Origin: Conus ventricosus
Lineage: Eukaryota > Mollusca > Gastropoda > Neogastropoda > Conidae
Assembly: GCA_018398815.1 (NCBI GenBank)
Contig: JAFLJL010014904.1
Coordinates: forward strand, 2,501 to 66,500
Reading direction: 5' to 3'
DNA: 64,000 nucleotides
The notes below the pieces were generated by a model. It did no database searches. It saw only the letters and a program-made list of their open reading frames with translations, and was not told the DNA's origin. Of the stretch, positions 11,266-21,599 are shown one piece after another (the first letter of the stretch is position 1; the number at the start of each line of letters is the position of its first letter). A program made the translations under genes and the position numbers.

Positions 11266-13227
11266 GATTGTGTTGCATTTGTAAGGGAAAGTCAAGGTGA
11301 TGCCAGATCACACGGCTGGTCGTTTGTGGGCGCCCTGTGCTGACAGCAGAGCCGTATCCTCACAGAGCTCCCACACAGAGCACTTTGCGTTTATTTTCAG
11401 CTTTTATGTCGATTACGCACAAAAATGTGCATTGTATCTAATGCACTGAGCACAGAATCCACTGCAAAGAAAGGGTATTTAGGAAGAAAATAAGATTTGT
11501 GTAATTGCACAATGCCACTCTCCCTTTACCAGTGAACGAATGCACGCCATAATATTGTCTGCAGTCTGCACGTTCAGTGACAACTGGGTCAGCGCCTCAG
11601 TCCACACAATTGCTGGTCAAGTCCATTATCCCAAGATGGAGCCGCATCTTTGTTGTTGTTTTTCTCTGCTGCTGTTCACAGGTTCTGGTGGAGGAATAAG
11701 GAAAGGAGGCTGTTGGGCAAGTACACTCAATTTGTCTTTTGGACTGATATGATAAGATGCTATATGCCGATAAGTACAGTCAACAGAATATTTTTGAGCG
11801 TGGGAAATTTTTGCTGAAAACAAGAGCTAGCTGAAACTGGCTCTGTGATAGACAACACATGCCATGCGTGCGGCGGTTGGAATGAAGTAGGCTGTACCCA
11901 CCAGGGAGTCTGCATTGCTGTTATCTTATGGCCAGCTGTGACCATAAGGCGCCCACAGTTGTTCGATCAAAACCAACAGAGATGATTTGCAGCTTTCCTT
12001 TGGTTAGCATTCACATGCCAGTGATCTGCAAAACAAATACACAAAAAACCATGTTCTATCATTTGCTAAAATGTCCATCAAAGATAGCGAGCCACCATCA
12101 GCTGAATACACTGTCCATTGGTGACCATGAGCACACAGACCAGCATTTTCATCCTTTGCGTTCCTGATCAGTTTCATTGAGGAAACATTGCCAGACCACT
12201 TACTGCCTTTATATTACTTCACTTTCAGTGAAGGGATAAAATGGTGCTTAAGTCACACATGATTCATGACTGACAGCATTGCATGGTTGGGCTGGTAAAA
12301 CATCTTCACAAGCGCTTGCTGAAATGAACACGAACAGCGTTTATCGACTACTAGTGTAACGAACCTTACTTAGTCCCCATTGATAAACTACTTATTTCCC
12401 TCAGATATGACGAACATTTACAGGTTCCCCCCACAACCAGCAGCTTAACTATTTTATTATGCATGGTAGGGATAGGAGTGTATGGACCAGCTTTAGACAT
12501 GGACAACCAACGTACATAGACAACGACAATGCAAATGTACTCACGTTCTGATGCATTGCTTACTACTCTCAGTCAGCAAACTGTCACTAAGTAAGATGGC
12601 TGAACACATGTGAGGAAAGAGTGGTGATCTGTTGCTTCCTTCTGGAAACATTGCTGTACCATGCATGATTTACGTGCGCTACATGAGCTGCCTGGAGTTA
12701 ACATGAACGGATTGTAATGAATATGGCACTTCCTTGTTTTTTGAAGTGTTTGAACGTCTATATCTGCAGGCACAGTGTATGAAAGCCCTGAATGGCTTTG
12801 TTTTGACAGGCATCATTGGTGGGGAAATATGGACCAGTGACGGCAGGACAGCATGGGTGGGTTATTGTAGCGCTTTGCTGGTTCATACTGCCGATCATGT
12901 TTTTAGGGTGCAATTTAGATTTAAGTCGTCTTGCTTTCTTTCTTATTCTCGTGGTATTCTGTTATTTTGCTATTTTCTTATGAGAGGTATTAGCATGCTA
13001 CAGGCTGGTTTCACTCAATGCGGGTGTTCTATTCTTTTCAGTTCAGGCAGTATTCCCGACCATTTTTTTTTCTTTTACAGGCTGTGTAATTGGAATGTGC
13101 TGACATTCTAGAACACACCTCGCTTCCTGGAACGTTGTAGTCGTGCAGTCAGTGGAAGGCCGCCTTTGTGACCACGTGCCAGTTCCTCCTGACTGCCAAT
13201 GACCACTGTGACAGCAAGGTTCAGTGA
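11266..13227. other. Unique DNA, no gene recognised
   Basis: No domain, splice-consistent exon chain or known repeat was recognised. The longest frame, 12,734-13,111 (+), encodes 125 aromatic-rich residues without a recognisable motif and is probably chance. Confidence 0.4.
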
Positions 13228-13318
13228 GTGACAGCGTGTAACTAACCCCAATAACCAGTGATAGCGTGTAACTAACCCCAATAACCAGTGATAGCGCGTA
13301 AGTAGCCCCAATAACCCG
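13228..13318. repeat. Short tandem repeat, about 31-bp unit, three copies
   Basis: Three adjacent copies share the core AGTGATAGCGTGTAACTAAC followed by CCCAATAACC, with a few substitutions. Confidence 0.8.
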
Positions 13319-13732
13319 ACTTCAGCATTATCCTTCTATCTCATGTTTTTCTCTTAAACCACCCCGAAATCATCTACAACATATTCACCGAATAGATAGG
13401 AAAAAACTTTCTAATATTTCCTCTTCTGGCCATGACTCTCGCTCGAGAAAGATTTTAAAACACTGCACACTGCTTTCCATCCCCATGCACGATCTAGTTG
13501 AGTTCGAAGACTTCTCCCTTCTCTTCGTTCCCGGAAGAGTACGAAAACCTTCTGTCTCAGCCAGTGATGGGCTGACCTACTTGCCCAGTGCAAGTACTAC
13601 GACGGCAGGAGGGATAGGATGGGGGCTGGGGGTGGGGGGAGTGCATTTCGTGGGACTTCTTAGTTTTTGCCCGATTGTATTGCTCATGGGATACAGTTTC
13701 AAATTGCCCCCACCCCCATCCCCGTGGTGTAC

Positions 13733-13769
13733 TTGGACGCGTGCGCACGCGCGTGCACGCGCGCGCGTG

Positions 13770-13811
<42 letters not shown>

Positions 13812-13866
13812 ATATATATTATATATATATATATATATATAATATATAATATATATATATATAGTC
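13733..13866. repeat. Alternating GC/AC run followed by (AT)n
   Basis: Alternating purine-pyrimidine GCGC/GTGC (13,738-13,770) passes into about 90 bases of AT. The first part is the kind of sequence that can adopt Z-DNA and the second melts easily. It directly borders PLE-B. Confidence 0.9.
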
Positions 13867-14062
13867 AATGATATTAAAAAGGAATGTTAAAACTCTACAA
13901 ATTTGTTTTGAGCGTGTTGCGCTGTCATCAGGATGGTTTTGGGTTTGCCCACCGCCGATGTTATATAGCGTGTGGATCCCGTTTGCGGTTGTTTGCACGT
14001 GCGAGTTGGCTGCACGTGTTTTTTGGGGGCTTTCAGGTTTTTGTTTTGGATGTGTTCACAGT
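13867..14062 (-). repeat. PLE-B terminal repeat, inverted copy
   Basis: Reverse complement of 14,815-15,005 and of 17,200-17,392. It places an inverted terminal-repeat fragment at the 5' side of the PLE-B tandem, a configuration known from Penelope-like insertions. Confidence 0.85.
13886..13940 (-). ncRNA. Hammerhead-like motif, PLE-B inverted copy, probably inactive
   Basis: On the minus strand the CTGATGA core is present (complement at 13,925-13,931), but the conserved GAAA is changed to AAAA, which would be expected to abolish cleavage. Confidence 0.45.
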
Positions 14063-14360
14063 GTTCAACAATGCAGCAGTAGAATACCAGAGGCACTACA
14101 AACAAGTGGATACAATTACAAATTACAATACAACCCAGACAACAACAAATAAAAGCAAGAAAAATAGGAAAAGAAAAATCATATGGTATAACCCCCATAC
14201 GACGGGAAAATCAAAACAAACGTAGGGAAAGAATTCTTCAAAATCCTAACAACTTCATTTCTAAAGAACACAAACTGTCCAAAATATTTAACAAAAACAC
14301 TGTCAAACTGTCGTACTCATGTATGCCCAACCTCAAAAACCTGATTGACGCATCCAACAA

Positions 14361-14790
14361 ATGAAAATCAACACAGCAAAGAAGGGTGAAGAAAGGAAAT
14401 CTTGCAATTGCATCAGAAAGGAGCAGTGCCCACTAAACAACAAATGTCTTCACAGCAACATTGTATACCAGGCTACTGTGACATCAGAAAATGAAAAAGA
14501 AACATACATAGGGATCACTGAAAACCACTTCAAAACCAGATATGCAAACCACAAACAGTCATTTAATAAAGAAAAATAAAAAACCAAACAGAACTGAGCA
14601 AATATATCTGGAAACTTAAAGACGCAAAAACAAGCTACAATATATCCTGGAAAATCATAAAAAGAGCATCACCATACAGCAATGTTTCAAAAAGGTGCAA
14701 CCTATTTTTAACTGAAAAATGGTTAATACTATGCAAACCACACTTAGCAACTTTAAACACCAAAAACAGAAATAGTAAACAACTGCAGGC
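14361..14790 (+). pseudogene. PLE-B GIY-YIG endonuclease, copy 1
   Basis: Contains a cysteine-rich CNCIRKEQCPLNNKC segment (about 14,400-14,446) preceding the GIY-YIG core with [20 protein letters not shown] at about 14,503-14,562. This cysteine pattern followed by YIG is typical of the Neptune/Poseidon-like side of Penelope-like elements. The frame stops at 14,577-14,579 through an apparent base loss, but downstream sequence ([11 protein letters not shown] near 14,597) continues the domain in another frame. Confidence 0.8.
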
Positions 14791-14929
14791 ATAAATGGAA
14801 ATCGTTGTTAGTGAACACATCCAAAACAAAAACCTGAAAGCCCCCCAAAAAACACGTGCAACCAACTCGCACGTGCAAACAACCGCAAACGGGAGCCCAC
14901 ACGCTATATAACATCGGCGGTGGGCAAAC

Positions 14930-14985
14930 CAAAAACCATCCTGATGACAGCGCAACACGCTCGAAACAAATTTGTAGAGTTTTAA
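14930..14985 (+). ncRNA. Type I hammerhead ribozyme-like motif, PLE-B copy 1
   Basis: CTGATGA at 14,941-14,947, helix II AGCG/CGCT with loop CAACA, GAAA at 14,963-14,966, minimal helix III ACAAA/TTTGT and the GTA cleavage triplet ending at 14,976. Helix I can form from TC/GA next to the core plus AAAA (from 14,932) with TTTT (ending 14,983). One irregularity is a C-C opposition (14,948/14,962) where the canonical motif has a G-C pair. Hammerheads with minimal helix III have been reported in Penelope-like terminal repeats. Here the motif lies in the terminal repeat as expected. Confidence 0.55.
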
Positions 14986-15639
14986 CATTCCTTTTTAATA
15001 TCATTGACAAATGTTTGCTCCCCAAGGGGTCGAGCACTTTTAAAATCATTTTAGGCTTTTTGATTATATTCATCTTAATTGCTCCTCACGTTGAAGCACT
15101 GTGGCCTGAAGAATTTTAAAATGGAGGAAATCAATTTTAGGCAGTACACAAAAACATACCGTTTTCTAATCCACAATTCTACTTAAAAAGATTAATAGAA
15201 CAAACCGAACAGTTCGTACCAATAATGAGATGGAAAGCATCTTTTTCCTGAACCCGAATGCAAAAAAAGAGGACAAAAACACTACGATTTCAAATCATGG
15301 CGATCACCACCAGTCATAGACGATAGGAAACCCTTTGAAGATCAAATGAAAAGAATGAAACCAATATTGAATTCAAAAAATCTAACAACGATTTCCAAAC
15401 AACATTAAAAAACCAAATAAAACAAGTACAAAATGACAAAAAAATATTTGTGAGGCTGATAAAACTAGCAATACTACAAAAGGAACCAAAGGAATATTCT
15501 CAACTCCTTGCAAAACCTCAGAAAAACTACAAAAAAGCCGACAAAAATATACATGACAGTATCCTGCACTAAAGAAAAAGAACTGCAGAGCGCATAGACC
15601 TAAGTGACAGAATAGAAGTGACAGCAACAAAAGAAGCTT

Positions 15640-16740
15640 TCATAACACTCAAAGACCACAAGCCCAACTTTCATAACAATCCAACATGTAGACTAATAAA
15701 CCCATCCAAATCTGAATTAGGCAAATAAGCAAGAAAATTCTGGAAAAAATGATAAAGGACATAAAATCAAACTCTGATTACAACCTCTGAAAGAACACAT
15801 AACGAAGTTATCCAATGGTTCAAAAAACTCAATAAACAAAGTAATACAGTATTCATCACATTTGACATAGTAGACTTTTACCCATCCATAGATGAGGGAC
15901 TACTCACCAAAGCCCTGAAGTTTGCCAGTAACCACACAGACATAACAGGGTCGGAAATGGAAATCATTCTCCACACCAGAAAACATTACTACACAGCAGA
16001 AATGAAACCTGGATCAGGAAAACCAACAGAAACTCAACATTTCGACGTAACCATGGGTTCATATGATGGTGCAGAAACATGTTGAACTGGTCGGACTATT
16101 CATGCTGTCCAACATCAAGAAAAAACTCGGAAAACAAGTCGGACTATACAGAGACGATGGCCTTGCTGCACTGACCAACAATCCAAGAACCATCGAAAAC
16201 AAGAAGAAAGAACTATGCAAAATCTTCCAAAACCACAACTTAAAGATTACCATTGAAGCAAACAAAAAGGTAGTGAACTACTTAGACATAACACTGGATC
16301 TCAACAATCATACATATAAACCATACAAGAAACCCAACGATACACCTCTTTATGTACACACCAAAAGTAACCATCCACCATCTGTATTAAAGACCATACC
16401 TCATGGCATAAACAAGAGACTATCAAACCTGTCATGCAGTGAGAGAGTGTTCAACAATGCAGCAGTAGAATACCAGGAGGCACTACAAACAAGTGGATAC
16501 AATTACAAATTACAATACAACCCAGACAACAACACAAATAAAAGCAAGAAAAATAGGAAAAGAAAAATCATATGGTATAAACCACCCCCCATACAACGGG
16601 AAAATCAAAACAAACGTAGGGAAAGAATTCTTCAAATCCTAACAACTTCATTTCTAAAGAAAACAAACTGTCCAAAATATTTAACAAAAACACTGTCAAA
16701 CTGCGTACTCATGTATGCCCAACCTCAAAAACCTGATTGA
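15640..16740 (+). pseudogene. PLE-B reverse transcriptase
   Basis: A Penelope-type RT with a lead-in [20 protein letters not shown] near 15,648-15,707 and motif A FDIVDFYPSI at 15,861-15,890. A motif B-like segment VTMGSYDGAE lies at about 16,047-16,077. Motif C YRDDGLA is at 16,147-16,167, with the catalytic Asp pair intact. From 16,063 to 16,740 one frame is open for 225 residues, through the thumb (VNYLDITLDLNNHTYKPY) to the linker that precedes the endonuclease. Breaks are concentrated upstream of 16,090. The RT would copy element RNA. It is probably inactive as assembled. Confidence 0.85.
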
Positions 16741-17130
16741 CGCATCCAACAAAATGAAAATCAAACCCGCAAAGAAGGGTGAAGAAAAGGGAAAACTTGC
16801 AATTGCATCAGAAAGGAGCAGTGCCCACTAAACAACAAAAGTCTCACAGAACATTGTATACCAAGGCTCTGTGACACCCGAAAATGAAAAGAACTACATA
16901 GGGATCACTGAAAACCACTTCAAACCAATATGCAAACCACAAACAGTCATTTAATAAAGAAAAATATAAAAACCAAACAGAACTGAGCAAATATATCTGG
17001 AAACTTAAAGACGCAAAAACAAGCTACAATATACCTGGAAAATAAAAAAAGAGCAAACACCATACAGCAATGTTTCAAAAAGGTGCAACCTATGTTTAAC
17101 TGAAAAATGGTTAATACTTTTGCCAAACCA
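16741..17130 (+). pseudogene. PLE-B GIY-YIG endonuclease, copy 2
   Basis: Same domain as copy 1 but more damaged: IASERSSAH-type out-of-frame translation replaces the cysteine segment, and [10 protein letters not shown] near 16,890 is followed by further base losses. Copy 1 and copy 2 are otherwise nearly identical in nucleotides, and the differences are mainly one-base gaps. Confidence 0.75.
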
Positions 17131-17312
17131 CACTTAGCAACTTTAAACACCAAAACGAAATAGTAACAACTGCAGGGATAAATGGAAATCGTTGTTATGA
17201 AACACTCCAAAACAAAACCTGAAAGCCCCCAAAAAACACGTGCAGGCAACTCGCACGTGCAAACAACCGCAAACGGGAGCCCACACGCTATAACATCGGC
17301 GGTGGGCAAACC

Positions 17313-17368
17313 AAAAAAACCCTCCTGATGACAGCGCAACACGCTCGAAACAAAATTTGTAGAGTTTT
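17313..17368 (+). ncRNA. Type I hammerhead ribozyme-like motif, PLE-B copy 2
   Basis: Second plus-strand copy: CTGATGA at 17,325-17,331, GAAA at 17,347-17,350, one extra A in the small helix III loop, and GTA ending at 17,361. Core bases are as in copy 1. Confidence 0.5.
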
Positions 17369-17447
17369 AACATTCCTTTTATATCATTGACAAATGTTGC
17401 TCCCAAGGGGGCGAGCACTTTTAAAATCATTTTAGGCTTTTTGATTA

Positions 17448-17515
17448 TTTTTATATATATTATATAAAATAATATATATATATTATCTATATATATTATA
17501 TATATTTATATATAC

Positions 17516-17546
<31 letters not shown>

Positions 17547-17608
17547 AGTGTGTGTGTGTGTGTGTGTGGGGTGTGTTTTGTGTGTGTGTGTGTGTGTGTG
17601 TGTGTTTG
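17448..17608. repeat. (AT)n then (GT)n microsatellite
   Basis: AT-rich run 17,448-17,527 followed by GT repeats to 17,606. It borders the 3' end of PLE-B. Confidence 0.95.
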
Positions 17609-18285
17609 AACTGTTCTCATTTTGAATTAAATATATTGTTGAGGCAAATGTAATGATATGGGGCATATCATGGACCAGGTCACTTTATACCGTGGCTTTC
17701 CTGGGTAGGGAACACCTTGTCTGGGTGGGGGTTTTAGGTCTGCTGTGTCGCTCGTTGTCTCCGTCAGAAATGGGAAGCTATTCGTGTGAAGGGGGGGGGG
17801 GGGGGGGTAAATATGTAAGCAGTCTCTGATGTTTTAACACGTTACACTGCACAACTGGGGACGTCTGGCCAGATCAGCACTGAGAGTAGAACCGACTCAA
17901 CCTCTTCCCCTCTGTCACAACCTCTGTCAACGCATCAGCCCAGAATGAAGTCAACAGAAATTAGTGACTGAGTGTTCACTTCTCTCCGTCCGCCCTCTCC
18001 CCTTCAGCTTTCCCTACTTCCCTTCACTTTGCAACGCTCACCATCGTTGATTCTGACGCAGAAAAAATGCTATTATTTATCTTTGTTGTAAATTGATTTA
18101 GGATTGATTTTGATGTCAATGTCTTTGCGTGCTGTACTCGTCAGTACACAGCGATTCCCGTTAGTGACACAGCAAAGGTCACGCCAATCACCGCCAGTTT
18201 GGAATGGTGCAAAGTATGCACAGACTTGCGTCCTCTGACCTGGGTTTTTTGGTGATTGAGGAAAAGTTTTGGGTGTGTTATGGTG
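17609..18285. other. Unique DNA with a 17-base G run
   Basis: No gene was recognised. A pure G tract lies at 17,791-17,807. Confidence 0.5.
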
Positions 18286-18542
18286 AAGGGTGTGTGGTGT
18301 TTTGTGTTGGTGTGTTGTGGTGTGTGGTGGTTGTGGGTGTGTGGTAGGGTGGTGTGTGTGTGTGTGGTGTGTGTGTGGGGGTGACGAAGAAGACGGAGGG
18401 ACAAAAACACAGCAGATGCAGATAGCAAGGGTCACACACAGACAACCAGACCTATGAGAGAGGACACTCTGACTGACAACACGGAAGAAAAAGAAGGAAG
18501 GAAGAAGAAAAAGAAGAAAAGAGGAGAGGAGAAGAGAGAGAG

Positions 18543-18576
<34 letters not shown>

Positions 18577-18608
18577 CAGAAGAAGAAGACAGACGACGAC
18601 AGACAGGC

Positions 18609-18659
<51 letters not shown>

Positions 18660-18770
18660 AGAGAGAGGGAGAGGAGGAGAGAGAGAGAGAGTGAGAGAGA
18701 GAGAGAAGAGAGAGAGGGGGAAAGAGAGAGAGAGAGAGAGAGAGGAGAGGGAGAAGGGAGGGAGGGAGAC
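18286..18770. repeat. GT-rich then GA-rich low-complexity block
   Basis: GGTGTGT-type sequence at 18,290-18,384 and GAGA/GGAGA-type sequence at 18,480-18,770. Open frames through this block are Ser-Leu or Arg-Glu repeats produced by the microsatellite. Confidence 0.9.
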
Positions 18771-18967
18771 TCTGTACCCTGCTCATTCACATGTGACGGC
18801 GGTCTGAAGCCGCCGACATTGTTGGGCTGAGTAACATTAAAGTGACGTCAACAACAAATCAACACTGCTCATTGTGTTTGGTGATGACATTCTTCTGCCC
18901 CATGGCTAAATTACCTTGACGTAAGGTCAACAACGAATGGAGACTGCATGTTTGACAGACAGACTGC

Positions 18968-19282
<315 letters not shown>

Positions 19283-19469
19283 TATGCGTGTGTAGTTTGT
19301 GCAATGGCCTGTTGGTGTTACTGGTCACTCCACCCGGTATCATCTGTCGTGTAAACAGACGATGTTACTGACGTCAAGATCACGTGACACAGCCCTGGTA
19401 GACGAAGTCTCTGGGTGGCTGTCACCTGCTCTTCGTCTATTGGAGTCGTGCTTCGTATCGCCTCCTTGG

Positions 19470-19470
<1 letters not shown>

Positions 19471-19567
<97 letters not shown>

Positions 19568-19574
19568 TTCTCCT

Positions 19575-19644
<70 letters not shown>

Positions 19645-19650
19645 CTCTCA
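19471..19650. repeat. (GT)n and (CT)n microsatellites
   Basis: GT repeats 19,471-19,566 and CT repeats 19,578-19,649. They are complementary to the CA and GA runs about 200-500 bases upstream, so long imperfect hairpins are possible. Confidence 0.95.
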
Positions 19651-19675
19651 CCTGACAGTTTACGTTATGTGTGTA

Positions 19676-20465
19676 TAGGCTTTGACAAAATGCTAACCTT
19701 CAGAAAGTATGTTGAGAATATTGTTCTTCAATGCAAAAAAGGGCCTATCTGCCCTGAAAGCAATGGCAGTTAAAGGCCTTCAACTGCGCCATCTCTACCG
19801 ACTGTATCACACACTTGTGCTCAGTATGATTGATTATGGGTTAGGGCTTACAACACTGTCCAACAGCAATCATCTCAAATTAGACAAAATTAAAAAAATC
19901 AAAATGAAGCACAAAAAAGGATCCTGGGAACCACGAAGGACACACCAGTTGAAACTGTGCTATACCTGCTCGACCATTTCCTCAAAGCAGGGAAGACACA
20001 AGCTAGAACAAGTGAAGACATATTTAAGAGATCTGGAAAATCCCCAAGCCCACTTCACGTGGAAGTCAAGGAAACAAAAGGCACTCGGCTAGGACGTGGA
20101 AAATCATGGATGGGGCAGGCACAAGACAGTATTTTATAGTTTGTGTGCCAGGTAGCAAAACTCAAAGAAATGAAGGACTGGGAAAAGTATCCAGACCAAT
20201 TGAAACACCTCTACTGAATTGTCATCGCTCCAGAACTTGGAAGACATTGTCGAGAATGGCCAGAAGACAAAACCAACGCAGAAATCCAGACGCAGGTAGA
20301 AGAGCTTTGCATAAAATATGATGTTATTGTATACACTGACGGTTCTGTCACCAAAGGTAAGTCAGGCTGGGGATACACAGTGAAGCAAAATGGCTATACT
20401 ATCCAAGAAAACAAAGGAGCTTTGCGATTTTGTTGCTTTAAGCTATCTGTGCGTACAACTGGGTA
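19676..20465 (+). pseudogene. Non-LTR retrotransposon fragment: RT end and RNase H start
   Basis: Encodes the C-terminal part of a non-LTR polyprotein: an RT thumb segment (LQLRHLYRLYHTLVLSMIDYG near 19,777-19,840), a connecting segment, then the first strand of RNase H, VIVYTDGSVTKGKSGWGY at about 20,323-20,376, with the catalytic Asp of TDGS. RNase H after RT is typical of the I/R1/LOA-type groups and distinguishes this from the CR1 and RTE elements here. The fragment starts right after a CT microsatellite and stops about 90 bases into RNase H. Frameshifts occur near 19,735, 19,900 and 20,130. Confidence 0.75.
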
Positions 20466-20842
20466 GGCTAAATATAGACAACGAACATTTCAAACATTCA
20501 AGTTACATACCTGTATCCAATTCTTTGTGTGATTTTCGTTAAAACCGGTCTATGCAGACTAGGTGATTACTACAGATTCTCACGTTGAATGTCGCTATCA
20601 TTCCTACTGTGGCAAACTCTTGGCAGACTTCTAGTGGTATGGGCAAACTCATGCTGGGTCTTTCCAATAACAGACACAAATGATCAAACACATGTCAACT
20701 GAGATAAGACTTTGAATCTCTCTGGCCCCCTAGCGTTTACTGAAGACGCGTGTGCGCTTGTGTGTGATCATCAGTGGGGTGATGCAGGTGTCTGAATTAG
20801 AGAGTCTCCACGGACGTGAGTGTGCAACCCTTGGTGTGTGAG
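20466..20842. other. No gene recognised
   Basis: Unique sequence between the RNase H fragment and the tail of the CR1-like element. Confidence 0.4.
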
Positions 20843-20846
20843 CTTG

Positions 20847-20872
20847 TCAAGTCAAGTCAAGTCAAGTCAAAA
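20847..20872 (-). repeat. Pentamer tail (TTGAC)n of the CR1-like element
   Basis: Five copies of TCAAG on the plus strand directly follow the AATAAA-type signal of the element. Confidence 0.8.
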
Positions 20873-21099
20873 TTATCTTTATTGAGGGTTAAAAGAATAA
20901 GCTTTGCAGCTTTTCTTTCATCCTGCCCTCACCAAAAAGCATAAATATCAATCACAATAGTGAAAAACAAGAAACTCGAAGCAATACATACGTATAAATC
21001 AGAAATATACAATGTAATGAAAACAATGAAACAATTAACAACCATTAATCAATATTGTGACGGACAATGGACAACATGTCAAACATGGCAATAAAGACA

Positions 21100-21123
21100 T
21101 TTGAGAGAGAGAGAGAGAGAGAG

Positions 21124-21171
<48 letters not shown>

Positions 21172-21240
21172 CTGACAGATAGCAGAGAGACAGATAGCAT
21201 TGACAAAGAATCCAATAGACAGACAGACAGTCAGAGAGAA

Positions 21241-21323
<83 letters not shown>

Positions 21324-21392
21324 GGGGGCTGACAGATAGCAGAGAGACAAATAGCATTGACAAAGAATCCAACAGACAGACAGACGACAGTC

Positions 21393-21473
<81 letters not shown>

Positions 21474-21486
21474 AGAGAAAAGAGAG

Positions 21487-21523
<37 letters not shown>
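21100..21523. repeat. (GA)n tract with a duplicated 75-bp interruption
   Basis: Long GA repeats interrupted twice by nearly the same segment (21,170-21,250 and 21,327-21,405), both containing CTGACAGATAGCAGAGAGAC. The tract therefore expanded by duplication of a block, not just by slippage. It lies in the 3' UTR of the CR1-like element. Confidence 0.9.
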
Positions 21524-21526
<3 letters not shown>

Positions 21527-21599
21527 ATCTGCAGCAAAATAGATAATCATAAATTACTTTATAATTTGTCCATCAAATATTTTTTCAGTGCTGTTTTAA

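Larger units (their letters stand above)
14063..15060 (+). mobile_element. PLE-B, 5'-truncated tandem copy
   Basis: Starts within the RT C-terminal region (FNNAAVEYQ at about 14,068), continues through the GIY-YIG endonuclease and ends with the terminal repeat. It is near-identical to 16,449-17,440. It lies directly upstream of the longer copy, the usual tandem layout of the group. Confidence 0.85.
15061..17447 (+). mobile_element. PLE-B, longest copy (RT plus GIY-YIG)
   Basis: Second tandem unit containing the upstream region (15,120-15,640, Lys-rich and frame-broken), RT (about 15,640-16,740), GIY-YIG (16,741-17,130) and terminal repeat (17,190-17,447). It shares the element family with 14,063-15,060 and is unrelated at the nucleotide level to PLE-A. 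It ends in an AT run. Confidence 0.85.

Noticed and set aside
12734..13111. 125-residue plus-strand open frame.
   Set aside because: No motif, no homologous feel, ordinary for chance in this AT/GT-balanced stretch.
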